36,596 nt of DNA from JBIOJB01 sp044450465. GTDB taxonomy: Bacteria > Chloroflexota > Dormibacteria > Dormibacterales > Dormibacteraceae. The position numbers and the translations under genes are program-made. The stretch spans positions 1-36,596 of the forward strand of contig JBIOJB010000021.1 in assembly GCA_044450465.1 (NCBI GenBank). Direction: 5' to 3'. Positions 17,139-24,554 of this stretch are shown piece after piece (the stretch's first letter is position 1; each line of letters opens with the position of its first letter). The notes under the pieces were generated by a model, which searched no databases, was not told where the DNA came from, and was given only the letters and a program-made list of their open reading frames with translations.

Positions 17139-18353
17139 ATCGCGCGGTTTGCCTATAGGGCCTACTCACCGAGCGGGACGCTCGTGGAAAGGGTCGCCGC
17201 CGGCGCCACGGCTGCGGCTGTTCAGCGTGTGCTCCAGAACCGAGGGTTCAAGGTTGTCTCGGTTCGCCCGGCGCAGAGCGGCTGGCGCTGGGTATACCGC
17301 TCGCTGCCGACGTTCTTTCGGGTAAGAAGAGCCGACATCATTCTGTTCTCGAGGCAGCTTGCGACGTTCATCCGTGTCGGTGTCCCGGTGACAGATGCCA
17401 TCAAGCTCCTGCATGACTCCTCGAATTCAGGACCCTTTCGAGCAGCCCTCGACGACATCACTGAGGATCTGGATGCGGGAGAATCGCTGTCGACGGCGAT
17501 TGCCCATCATCCGAACGTTTTCAACCAGCTCTATGTGGACATGGTGCGGGCAGCCGAATACAGCGGAACCCTCGATCGGGTCCTGGCCCAGGTCGCCAGC
17601 CACTTCCAAAGGCAGGACTCCGCCGTCAAGAAGCTGCGCAGCGCGATGATCTACCCGGCCGTCATTTTGGTGCTGGCGCTGGCCGTGTGCACGATCCTCA
17701 TCGTTTTTGTGCTGCCCAACTTCGTTTCGATCTTTCATGAGTTTCGAGCTCAGCTGCCACTCCCGACCCGGATCATGCTGGCGGTAGGTGTATTCGCCCA
17801 AACCTGGCGTGCCCAGATCCTCATCGGTATTGCCGCGGTCGCGGTGGGCATCGCAGCTTTTCTAAGCAGCGGTCCAGGGCACGTGGTCCGGGACTACACC
17901 GTGATCCGGCTACCGCTGATCGGAAGCATCGTCACATACAGCATCATCGAGCGCTTCACCAGAACCCTGGCCACCATGCTCCGCGCGGGCATTCCCATCA
18001 GCGAGACGTTCGATGTTGCTATCGCCTCCGCGGGAAACATCCGTTACCGTCGCGGACTCGAGTCGGTCAAGCAACGCATGGTGACCGGCGACGGCTTTTC
18101 CCGACCACTTGAGGCTACTGGGCTGCTGGCCCCCATGATGATTCGGATGATTCGGGTCGGTGAAGAGACCGGCAGCCTGGATTCAAGCCTCGAACAGATC
18201 GCCGATTTCCTGGCGGAGGAGATGGATTACAAGGTCAAGAACATGATCGCTCTGATCGAGCCAGGGCTGGTGATCGTGGTCGGCGCTGCGGTCGGCTTCG
18301 TGGCAGTGTCGGTGATCCTGCCGATGTACGGTCTGCTCAAAGCCGTTCACTGA
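17139..18353 (+). CDS. pilC: Type IV pilus platform protein PilC, probable AUC start
   Basis: This inner-membrane platform protein (GspF/PilC) couples PilB rotation to pilin insertion. It has two T2SSF domains (about 70-190 and 270-390), with FSRQLATFIRVGVPVTDAI and FTRTLATMLRAGIPISETF marking each, and three membrane helices. The family's typical N-terminus (ARFAYRAYSPSGT) is encoded in frame from 17142, but no ATG, GTG or TTG lies between the pilB stop and the GTG at 17184. ATC at 17139 sits 5-7 nt after the strong Shine-Dalgarno GGAGGGGAG, so AUC initiation giving 404 aa is the best reading. The conservative alternative is GTG at 17184, which would lose the conserved N-terminus. Confidence 0.9.
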   Translation: MARFAYRAYSPSGTLVERVAAGATAAAVQRVLQNRGFKVVSVRPAQSGWRWVYRSLPTFFRVRRADIILFSRQLATFIRVGVPVTDAIKLLHDSSNSGPFRAALDDITEDLDAGESLSTAIAHHPNVFNQLYVDMVRAAEYSGTLDRVLAQVASHFQRQDSAVKKLRSAMIYPAVILVLALAVCTILIVFVLPNFVSIFHEFRAQLPLPTRIMLAVGVFAQTWRAQILIGIAAVAVGIAAFLSSGPGHVVRDYTVIRLPLIGSIVTYSIIERFTRTLATMLRAGIPISETFDVAIASAGNIRYRRGLESVKQRMVTGDGFSRPLEATGLLAPMMIRMIRVGEETGSLDSSLEQIADFLAEEMDYKVKNMIALIEPGLVIVVGAAVGFVAVSVILPMYGLLKAVH

Positions 18354-18799
18354 TGGATCAATTCTTCCGGGATCGTCGCAGGGCGCAGGCTGGTACGACG
18401 CTGGTCGAGCTGCTCGTGTCACTGGTCATCATCGGACTCGCCCTGGTGCTGATCATTGGAACGTTTAGCACCGGATTGCTCGACGCCACGATCGCCAAGC
18501 GCAACACCGCCGCCCAGGCCGTCATCCAGTCCGAGCTCGACCGGGTCAGCGGCACACCCTTCAACCCCAGCGCCCGCTCATACTCGGAATGCTTCAAAAC
18601 GGAGGCGGCCGACCCGCCGCTCATGCTCCCGTCGTATCAAGCGTCCTGCCCTGACGCGAGCTACACCCTGCGAGCCGACGTCAGCGTGGCGGCGCAAAGT
18701 CCGACGCCGACCACCGAAACGTGGACTGTCAGCGTCCTGACCTGGCCTGAAGCCGCACCCGCAGGCGCACCCGTTTCGATGGTCAAGGCAAGGGGATGA
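18353..18799 (+). CDS. Minor type IV prepilin (PilV/PilI-like)
   Basis: This is a 148-aa prepilin with a short basic leader and class III cleavage site AQAG|TTLVE (after Gly14). Glu5 of the mature protein is followed by a hydrophobic stalk helix (LLVSLVIIGLALVLIIGTFS). The remaining globular part contains two Cys (in YSECFKTE and YQASCPDASY) that could form a disulfide, and has beta-rich sequence. By position and size it corresponds to the minor pilins that prime pilus assembly. ATG at 18353 overlaps the pilC stop (TGATG), and the next gene overlaps its own stop by 4 bp, so the series is translationally coupled. Confidence 0.85.
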   Translation: MDQFFRDRRRAQAGTTLVELLVSLVIIGLALVLIIGTFSTGLLDATIAKRNTAAQAVIQSELDRVSGTPFNPSARSYSECFKTEAADPPLMLPSYQASCPDASYTLRADVSVAAQSPTPTTETWTVSVLTWPEAAPAGAPVSMVKARG

Positions 18800-19326
18800 A
18801 AGCAGTTTCACGAAGGCATTCGAACCAGGCAGGCTTCACGCTGGTGGAGCTGCTCGTTGCCCTGGTGATCGCTGTGTTCGTCGCCTCAGCCCTCACCTCC
18901 GTGATTCTCACATCTGTCCGCGCCAGCAACATCGCCATTGGCCGGATCGAGGCGAGCGAGCAGATCCGCACCTTCGAACTTCGCGCCCACGACGACTTCG
19001 CAAGCAGCAGATCCCCGGTCCTGAACGGGTGTGGCACACAGCAGTCGAACCCCTGCCACACACAGCCCATCGTGCTGAACGGCTTCCAGGTCACCAACTC
19101 GAACACACCGGCTCCCTCTCCAACTTCAATCACGTACCAGTGGGATGGCAGCGCCAACCTAGACCGCCAGGTGGGGTCAAGCTCAATTCACATGGCCACC
19201 AACGTGGGGGCTTTCTCCTGGTACGTTGATCCTGCCAGCCACACAGTCGTAGTTCAGATGACAGTGACGGTCTTGGCCTACAGCGAGTCTCAGACCCTGC
19301 TGTTCTACCCCCGGGTGAGCGGATGA
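18796..19326 (+). CDS. Minor type IV prepilin (PilW/PilJ-like)
   Basis: This is a 176-aa prepilin with cleavage site SNQAG|FTLVE (after Gly13), mature Glu5 and a hydrophobic helix (LLVALVIAVFVASALTSVIL). The C-terminal domain is Ser/Thr/Asn-rich with beta-strand character and two Cys (CGTQQSNPC) close together. It is the second of two tandem minor pilins, matching the PilV-PilW order of minor-pilin operons. ATG at 18796 overlaps the preceding stop (ATGA) and its own stop overlaps the next start by 4 bp. Confidence 0.84.
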   Translation: MKAVSRRHSNQAGFTLVELLVALVIAVFVASALTSVILTSVRASNIAIGRIEASEQIRTFELRAHDDFASSRSPVLNGCGTQQSNPCHTQPIVLNGFQVTNSNTPAPSPTSITYQWDGSANLDRQVGSSSIHMATNVGAFSWYVDPASHTVVVQMTVTVLAYSESQTLLFYPRVSG

Positions 19327-20948
19327 GTACCAAGCGTTTAGGATCCCGTCCCTGGATGCGATCGCAGCGAGGAAGCGTGCTCAGCGGCGTGCTGATAATC
19401 ACCGCATTTCTGGCCATCCTCTCGGCCGCTTTGATGACGGCCTTGTCGACCAACCTGCTGCTTTCGCGTGTGCTTGTCCACCGCGTCATGAACGAAGCCA
19501 CGGTGGCATCCGCTGTGAACGTTTCAATTGACACGCTCCAGGGGGCGCCGATCGGTCAGCCGTGTCCGGTTCCAGCCTCGGCTGCGGTGAACGGGCTTAC
19601 CGGAGCGGCGCAGTATTTGAGATGCGAGACCACGGTCGATTCAGCCTCTCCGAAGTACACACGTGTGGCAGGGTCCTCCCCATTTCTGGTTGACGGGACG
19701 CATGCGACCATCAAATCCTCGGGCTGGAACGTCGACGAGTACCTGGTCGCGGATTCGGCCAACCTATATGAGTTCAACTTCGGCTCCTCGAACCCAAACT
19801 GGTCGTTTGCGTTAGGGGGCGCCGCGACCGCACCGCCAACGGTCATCCCCGATGTGTCATCCGGAGCGCCGGATCTAATCGACCTGGTACCGATGGGTTC
19901 CAACTGCGGCTCCGCTCCAGACTGTGTGGCGGTCCTCACCGAGTCGGCCGGCCAGGTGCCCGCTGCTGGCTGCCAGTTGGCAGCCGGAGGAGCGGTGATC
20001 GCGAGTGCAGCTGAAGGGGTCCGTAATCCGTCGGTTGTCTTCTTTGGCGACGGAACAGGCACCTTGTACGCCTATTCGCCGGGCACGGAGGGCGACCTCG
20101 AGTGCGCCCAGACCGATACGTCATCAGTGCCTGGTGGTCAGCCGATTGTGGCCGGGCCCTGGGTGTTTCCTGGGTCGGGTGGGACCGACGAGGTGTACGC
20201 GATAGCATCGGATGGCTCCTCAAGCGAGCTCGTCAGGTACACATACCAAGCGGGCCCTGGCTTGATCTATCGGTCGAGGCGGACCTTGCCGGCAGACAGT
20301 GTCACGGGGGCCACCGTGGATGGCCGCACCCTTCCCGCACTAGTGGCGATCGCATACGCCGGGGGAGACGTTTCGCTTGCTCAGATCAGCACCGCGTTTG
20401 GCATGACTCTGTTGGGCACGACGACCGTTCCGACGGCGCTGTCAGCCTCACCCTCTTGGTGCCGGTGCCCCGGCGCAGTGCTGATCGGGATTGGGGGGCT
20501 CAACGGCGGACTCTATATTCTCGACACCGGACTGGCGTTGAAAGCGTCGTTTTCTGGCGGTACCCCGATCGTCACGTCGCCAGCGGCCGATGCAGCGGGT
20601 GAATGGTTCTACGGTGCTGGCGACGGATACCTGCACGAGATCGTGCAGCCTCCCGGTCAAACCGGCCTCGTTCAAGCAGCTGCCTATGGACCGCTGGATG
20701 GCGCAACTGGCAGTTCCGTCGCTCTAGGGTCCTGCCCTGGAGGCCTATGCGCCTACGTCGGGACGCAGAACCGGTCGGCTTACCTGACGACACTCGACGC
20801 CAGGAATGTGGTCTTGACGGCCTGTCTCAGCACTTCTCCGCCCGCCTGTTCTGGCGACAACCCGCATCTTTGGGCCAGTCTCCAAGTTGGGGCGATGGGC
20901 AACCCGACCGCAGTTCAGATAGCTGGGTGGTCGTACTATTCCCCGTGA
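19323..20948 (+). CDS. Prepilin-like stalk fused to beta-propeller-type domain (PilX/PilY1-like)
   Basis: This is a 541-aa protein. Its leader and hydrophobic helix look like a pseudopilin: SQRG|SVLSGVLIITAF with cleavage predicted after Gly17, but mature position 5 is Gly rather than Glu. The remainder (about 120-541) has repeated Gly/Asp-rich strands such as VVFFGDGTGTLYAYSPG, GLNGGLYILDTGLALKASF, EWFYGAGDGYLHEI and LCAYVGTQNRSAYLTTLDA. These resemble PQQ-like/PilY1 beta-propeller blades. Several Cys pairs suggest disulfides. In other operons PilX and PilY1 are separate genes at this position, so this may be a pilus-tip adhesin carried on its own pilin stalk. ATGA overlaps link it to the preceding prepilin. 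Confidence 0.75.
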   Translation: MSTKRLGSRPWMRSQRGSVLSGVLIITAFLAILSAALMTALSTNLLLSRVLVHRVMNEATVASAVNVSIDTLQGAPIGQPCPVPASAAVNGLTGAAQYLRCETTVDSASPKYTRVAGSSPFLVDGTHATIKSSGWNVDEYLVADSANLYEFNFGSSNPNWSFALGGAATAPPTVIPDVSSGAPDLIDLVPMGSNCGSAPDCVAVLTESAGQVPAAGCQLAAGGAVIASAAEGVRNPSVVFFGDGTGTLYAYSPGTEGDLECAQTDTSSVPGGQPIVAGPWVFPGSGGTDEVYAIASDGSSSELVRYTYQAGPGLIYRSRRTLPADSVTGATVDGRTLPALVAIAYAGGDVSLAQISTAFGMTLLGTTTVPTALSASPSWCRCPGAVLIGIGGLNGGLYILDTGLALKASFSGGTPIVTSPAADAAGEWFYGAGDGYLHEIVQPPGQTGLVQAAAYGPLDGATGSSVALGSCPGGLCAYVGTQNRSAYLTTLDARNVVLTACLSTSPPACSGDNPHLWASLQVGAMGNPTAVQIAGWSYYSP

Positions 20949-20951
20949 CCT

Positions 20952-21812
20952 GTGGCCGAGCCTGAAGTCCGCCTTGCCGTCGACCTTTCCGACCGTACGA
21001 TCCGACTACTGAGTGGCGCGATGGGTGGGAACATGTGGTGCAGCTCCATCGACGCTCCAGCAGGCTCTATCGAGAACGGCCGGGTCGTGGATATCAACGC
21101 GGTTGCAAGCGCTCTTCGCGAGCTCGTCAGCAAGACAGCCGTTCTCAGCAACCGGGCGCTGATCGCGATCAGCGACGCCCTCGCGAGCTTCCGAATCCTT
21201 GAGTTCACACCGTCGACGACCGCGCAGGGCATCGATTCGGCGGTGGCGGGCGAGTTCTTGCTGGACCCAGAACGGATGGCCACGCGCTGGGTTGAGATTC
21301 AGAGCAACGGAGAGCGGAGGTTTGTCTATGCGGTGGCCTGGGATCGCGCCCAGGTGCGAAGACTGATCGAAACCGCCAAGCTCGCGGGGCTCGAACCCAC
21401 TGCAGTCGACCTGAAGTCCGCATGCACCGCGAGGGCGGTTCAGGAGTCGGCCTGCATCGTGATCGACCTGTCGTCCGACCTGGCGGAGATCCTGCTCATA
21501 GATGGACACCTGCCCCAGGTGTGGCACAGCTTCAAACTCGATTCGTCGGCCCCCGACGAAATGGCCTCGGCCGTGGCCCACCCAGTGCGATCGGTGCTCC
21601 GCTTCTATCGGCGAAACAAAGGTTCGACGTTTGGGCCTCGCTCCCCCATCCTGATCGCAGGAGACCATGCAGAGGACCAAGAGCTTCTGGGTGACTTGTC
21701 GGAACTTGTAGGTCAACCCGTAATGCCACTTGTGGGGCCCGCCCGAGTACCTGAGAACGTGCGCAGTGGCACTTATTTCACATGTCTCGGGCTGATCATG
21801 AGGCGGAACTGA
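20952..21812 (+). CDS. pilM: Type IV pilus actin-like protein PilM
   Basis: This 286-aa member of the PilM/FtsA-like actin fold binds ATP and the cytoplasmic tail of PilN. Supporting features are the N-terminal phosphate loop VRLAVDLSDRTIRLLSG, an SHS2-type insert (RALIAISDALASFRILEF), the second phosphate segment CIVIDLSSDLAEILLIDG, and the late ILIAGD adenosine-type motif. It is shorter than many PilM (about 350 aa). The start is GTG at 20952, three bases after the previous stop; no ATG is available. Its stop overlaps the next ATG (TGATG), exactly where pilN follows pilM in other genomes. Confidence 0.82.
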   Translation: MAEPEVRLAVDLSDRTIRLLSGAMGGNMWCSSIDAPAGSIENGRVVDINAVASALRELVSKTAVLSNRALIAISDALASFRILEFTPSTTAQGIDSAVAGEFLLDPERMATRWVEIQSNGERRFVYAVAWDRAQVRRLIETAKLAGLEPTAVDLKSACTARAVQESACIVIDLSSDLAEILLIDGHLPQVWHSFKLDSSAPDEMASAVAHPVRSVLRFYRRNKGSTFGPRSPILIAGDHAEDQELLGDLSELVGQPVMPLVGPARVPENVRSGTYFTCLGLIMRRN

Positions 21813-21982
21813 TGAAGCGGAAACGCCCTGGCATACCGGAACGGAGGCGCTCGCTGGCCGAGATCAACCTTGTCGGCCACAAGACCAACAGAGTCAAGAC
21901 GTCCCGCTTAGGGTGCGCTCACCTGTTCGGAGTCATGCCTTTCGCCGTGGCTCTGGTGATGATCTGGGCGAACTTGCACTAA
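21812..21982 (+). CDS. Mini PilN-like single-TM protein
   Basis: This is a 56-aa protein with a basic N-terminal tail (KRKRPGIPERRRSLAEINLVG) and one membrane helix (LFGVMPFAVALVMIW), ending soon after. The INLVG segment recalls the conserved INLLP of the PilN cytoplasmic tail that docks into PilM, and its TGATG coupling to pilM supports that reading. Normal PilN is about 180-200 aa with a periplasmic ferredoxin-like domain, which is absent here. No continuation of that domain is visible in any frame before pilA. It may be a natural minimal PilN or a truncated relic. Confidence 0.6.
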   Translation: MKRKRPGIPERRRSLAEINLVGHKTNRVKTSRLGCAHLFGVMPFAVALVMIWANLH

Positions 21983-22138
21983 CCTGGTGAACACGGATTC
22001 GCCTACCCTAGGGACTAGCGCCCATGCCCATGGGCCAATTCTCTATTCACGTCTGCGGTCCCCCCGTTTAGATTGACTCTGGGCAGAAGCCGCGATGTAC
22101 GCCGCCATGCGGCGGAATAACTGACAAGGGAATGAGGC
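21983..22138 (+). promoter_or_regulatory. pilA upstream region: palindromes and promoter
   Basis: The 156-bp gap holds CCCTAGGG (22007-22014), GCCCATG/CATGGGC arms (22020-22026, 22029-22035) containing the palindrome GCCCATGGGC (22026-22035), and a sigma70-like promoter TTGACT (22073-22078), 17 bp, TGTACG (22096-22101). A 6-bp hairpin CGCCGC-CAT-GCGGCG (22100-22114) follows near the 5' end of the message, then AAGGG 9 nt before ATG. This points to pilA having its own, probably regulated, strong promoter. Confidence 0.5.
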
Positions 22139-22597
22139 ATGCAAGTGAAACAGAGTTGGATTGAAAGCAACCTTCGCGGCCGAAAGGGCCAGCGTGGGTT
22201 CACTTTGATCGAGCTGCTAGTCGTGGTTACCATCCTGGGCATCTTGGCGGCAATCGTGACGCTGAGCCTGGTCGGCCTGACCACGAACGCCAACGTACAA
22301 GCATGCAATTCGGAGTACAAAACCGTCCAATCGGCGCTCGACGCGGCGATGGCTCAGAACAACCTCGGCACCATCACCGCCCAGGGGACCTTTACCAACA
22401 ACATGACGACGACGCTGGGTCAGACGGTGCTCGCCACGCCGATCGCGCTGTACAACCCCAACCCGTCTGCCACCAACCCCAACTACACGCGCAACGGCAA
22501 AACGCAGTTCTTCTACACGTGGGACCAGTTTGGAAGGATCACGGGAATCGGCACCAACTCGACGGGCACCGCCCTCACCGGCTGCCAACCGAGTTGA
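22139..22597 (+). CDS. pilA: Major type IV pilin
   Basis: This is a 152-aa prepilin with a basic leader of 20 residues, the canonical site GQRG|FTLIELLVVVTILGILAAI, and mature Glu5. The globular part (about 60-152) has two Cys near each end (VQACNSEY and LTGCQPS), the usual positions for a pilin disulfide, and is Asn/Thr-rich, typical of a surface-exposed subunit. It is the only prepilin with its own promoter region and a strong downstream hairpin, which supports the role of major subunit. The class resembles the pilin/GspG short type. ATG at 22139 is preceded by AAGGGAATGAGGC. Confidence 0.92.
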   Translation: MQVKQSWIESNLRGRKGQRGFTLIELLVVVTILGILAAIVTLSLVGLTTNANVQACNSEYKTVQSALDAAMAQNNLGTITAQGTFTNNMTTTLGQTVLATPIALYNPNPSATNPNYTRNGKTQFFYTWDQFGRITGIGTNSTGTALTGCQPS

Positions 22598-22626
22598 TCT
22601 GCTGCCCCGCTTCGGCCGGTTAGATT

Positions 22627-22653
22627 AGAGAGGGCGCCCACGGCGCCCTCTCT
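22627..22653 (+). terminator. Strong hairpin terminator after pilA
   Basis: The arms AGAGAGGGCGCC (22627-22638) and GGCGCCCTCTCT (22642-22653) pair perfectly over 12 bp with a CAC loop. The following sequence CGTTGTGG is only mildly T-rich. It lies 30 bp after the pilA stop and probably insulates pilA from the peptidase-like gene. Confidence 0.75.
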
Positions 22654-22703
22654 CGTTGTGGGGCCACTCGAACCGAGCGGTCGGGGTTGGTACCTTAAAG
22701 CGC

Positions 22704-23126
22704 GTGAACCTCCCGGCCGGAGCCGCGCCCTATGTAGCCGCGTACCTGGTGCTGGCTGCCCTGCTGATCGGCAGCTTTATCAACGTAGCCGCCGATCGCC
22801 TCCCCCGCCGGGAGTCGCTGTGGCGACCGCGCTCGCGCTGCCGCGCTTGCGGTCGCCAGTTGAACGTCGTGGATCTGATACCCGTCTTCGGCTACGTGAT
22901 TCGTGGCGGGCGCTGCGCATCCTGCGCAGCTCCTATCGGCGTGACGGCTCCTCTGGTGGAGGGAGTCGCCGGCAGCCTTATGGCCCTGGCGATCATATGG
23001 CAGGGACTCTGGCCGGGCGCACTCAGCGGCTTCATCCTCTTGGTGGGATGGGGGTTGCTTGTCACAATCTTCGCCTTGCGCCGCGGAGCAAGGGAACCCA
23101 AGGAGCAGGCAGGGCCGAACTCCTAG
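22704..23126 (+). CDS. Prepilin peptidase N-terminal-domain protein, protease domain missing
   Basis: This 140-aa protein matches only the front of type IV prepilin peptidases (PilD). A membrane helix with LLIGSFINVAADRLPRRESLW is followed by the zinc-type double CxxC (CRACGRQ and CASCAAP) and PLVEGVAGSLMALAII. After one more hydrophobic helix the sequence reads IFALRRGAREPKEQ and stops. That is where full PilD has the first catalytic Asp (IDLR...IPD) and then the GxGD domain, both absent. It could retain the methyltransferase-associated domain, be a relic, or work with a separately encoded peptidase. GTG at 22704 is assumed; the ribosome site is weak. Its stop overlaps pilT's by 3 bp (convergent). 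Confidence 0.8.
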   Translation: MNLPAGAAPYVAAYLVLAALLIGSFINVAADRLPRRESLWRPRSRCRACGRQLNVVDLIPVFGYVIRGGRCASCAAPIGVTAPLVEGVAGSLMALAIIWQGLWPGALSGFILLVGWGLLVTIFALRRGAREPKEQAGPNS

Positions 23127-24172
23127 ACGTGAATCTCGTTCGGATACATCGACCGGGAGCGAGCGTCGGCTTCGCTTATCACGCCCGCACGAAGCAGCTG
23201 GTTCAGCGATCGTTCCAGAGTCTGTGAGCCCTCGCGCAGGCTGGTCTGGAGCACGCTCCGGATCTGATCGACTTTTCCTTCTTTGATGAGCGAGCGGACG
23301 GCGGTATTCGCGACGAGGACTTCAAACGCGGCTACACGTCCCCCGCTCACGGCCCGCACCAACTGTTGATAGATCACGCCGACCAGACAGCCGGCGAGCT
23401 GCACTTTGATCTGCTGCTGCTGGGCACCGATGAAGCTGTCCAGGATTCGGTTGATTGCCTGAGGCGCATCGTTCGTATGCAGCGTCGCAATGACCAGGTG
23501 GCCGGTCTCGGCAATGGTGAGGGCGGTTGACATGGTGTCGAGGTCGCGCATCTCGCCGATCAGCACCACATCAGGATCCTCGCGAAATGCGCTGCGCAGG
23601 CCTTCGCTGAACGAGGGCGTGTCCTCACCCACCTGTCTCTGGTCCACAATGGAAAGTCGGTGTTTGTGGATGTACTCGATCGGGTCCTCAAAGGTAAGGA
23701 TGTGATAGGGACGCGTCTTGTTGATGTGATCGATGATCGCCGCCTGAGTAGTGGACTTGCCTGAGCCTGTGGGGCCCGTGACAAGAATCAGACCCTGGTG
23801 CCTCTCAATCAGTCGGTGAACTGATTCGGGCATTCCGAGCAGGTCGAAGCTTGGTATCTCCAGGGGCAGCAGCCGAAAGGCTGCCGCTAGCGAGTCTCGC
23901 TGGAAATAGGCGTTACCCCTGATTCGCGCCCGGTCACGCCAGGTAAACGCAAAATCGACCTGGCGTTTCTTCTGCAGCAGCTTCCAGTCGGCCACTTCAA
24001 GAACACCACGGAGCAACCGTTCGGTATCTCCCGGCGTGAGCGGCAGTGCGTCGTGCTCGAACAACTCCAACTGGCCGTCCTTGCGCATCCGTGGCGGGCT
24101 GCCGCAGCTGAGCAGAAGATCCGAAGCCCCGCACTCGAAGAGTTTCTCAATGCCCTCTTCTACCGTGTTCAT
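23123..24172 (-). CDS. pilT: Type IV pilus retraction ATPase PilT
   Basis: This 349-aa hexameric ATPase drives pilus retraction (twitching, DNA uptake). An N-terminal PAS-like domain (ASDLLLSCGSPPRMRKDG) precedes the core: Walker A GPTGSGKST, Asp box TFEDPIEY, Walker B DVVLIGEMRD and His box ATLHTNDA. The PilT-type C-terminal segment is present (VAAFEVLVANTAVRSLIKEGK, close to the AIRNLIRE motif). A zinc tetracysteine is absent, as expected for PilT rather than PilB. ATG at 24172 has TACAGT seven bases upstream, consistent with a leaderless message. A longer frame to 24325 lacks family similarity. It is on the opposite strand from the rest of the cluster. Confidence 0.95.
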   Translation of the reverse strand: MNTVEEGIEKLFECGASDLLLSCGSPPRMRKDGQLELFEHDALPLTPGDTERLLRGVLEVADWKLLQKKRQVDFAFTWRDRARIRGNAYFQRDSLAAAFRLLPLEIPSFDLLGMPESVHRLIERHQGLILVTGPTGSGKSTTQAAIIDHINKTRPYHILTFEDPIEYIHKHRLSIVDQRQVGEDTPSFSEGLRSAFREDPDVVLIGEMRDLDTMSTALTIAETGHLVIATLHTNDAPQAINRILDSFIGAQQQQIKVQLAGCLVGVIYQQLVRAVSGGRVAAFEVLVANTAVRSLIKEGKVDQIRSVLQTSLREGSQTLERSLNQLLRAGVISEADARSRSMYPNEIHV

Positions 24173-24554
24173 GTCCCTAACTGTATGGCTCGTGAAGGTG
24201 AGTCTGAATAGGTAGCTGTCCGACCAGTCGACGTAATGTCCCGGTACCAGGTGAGCGTTTGTCCCAACTTGAACTGCTGGACTGTGCGTGATGGCCCGGA
24301 TCAGAACGTGGATTCGCCGACGCATTGGTGCGAAAGGTCGCCTCGCGCTCGGTGCGCCTCTCGAACGCGGCCGTCCCGCCAGGCTTCACTCGTTGGCGCT
24401 TCTTCCATCTCAGCTGCCGTCCTACAGGAGGACGCCGACGCAATGGGTGACGAGCGCCAAGCAGGAAAGCATGAGGCTCAGACGGCTGGGGGTCCTCATC
24501 GCGAGCTCATCCAACCGCGAGCGGATCCCGCTCCTCGCGCGCAGGCCGGACCGT
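24173..24554. other. 382-bp gap between pilT and ilvA, no supported gene
   Basis: Open frames exist on both strands but none has a recognisable domain, good ribosome site or plausible composition. The gap includes a small hairpin GTCCT-ACAGG-AGGAC (24419-24433) and TACAGT (24180-24185, minus strand) as the likely pilT -10. Nothing else was identified. Confidence 0.4.

Noticed and set aside
24173..24325. N-terminal extension of PilT to an upstream start
   Set aside because: The extra 51 residues lack similarity to PilT. The ATG at 24172 fits the family start and has a -10-like hexamer seven bases upstream.
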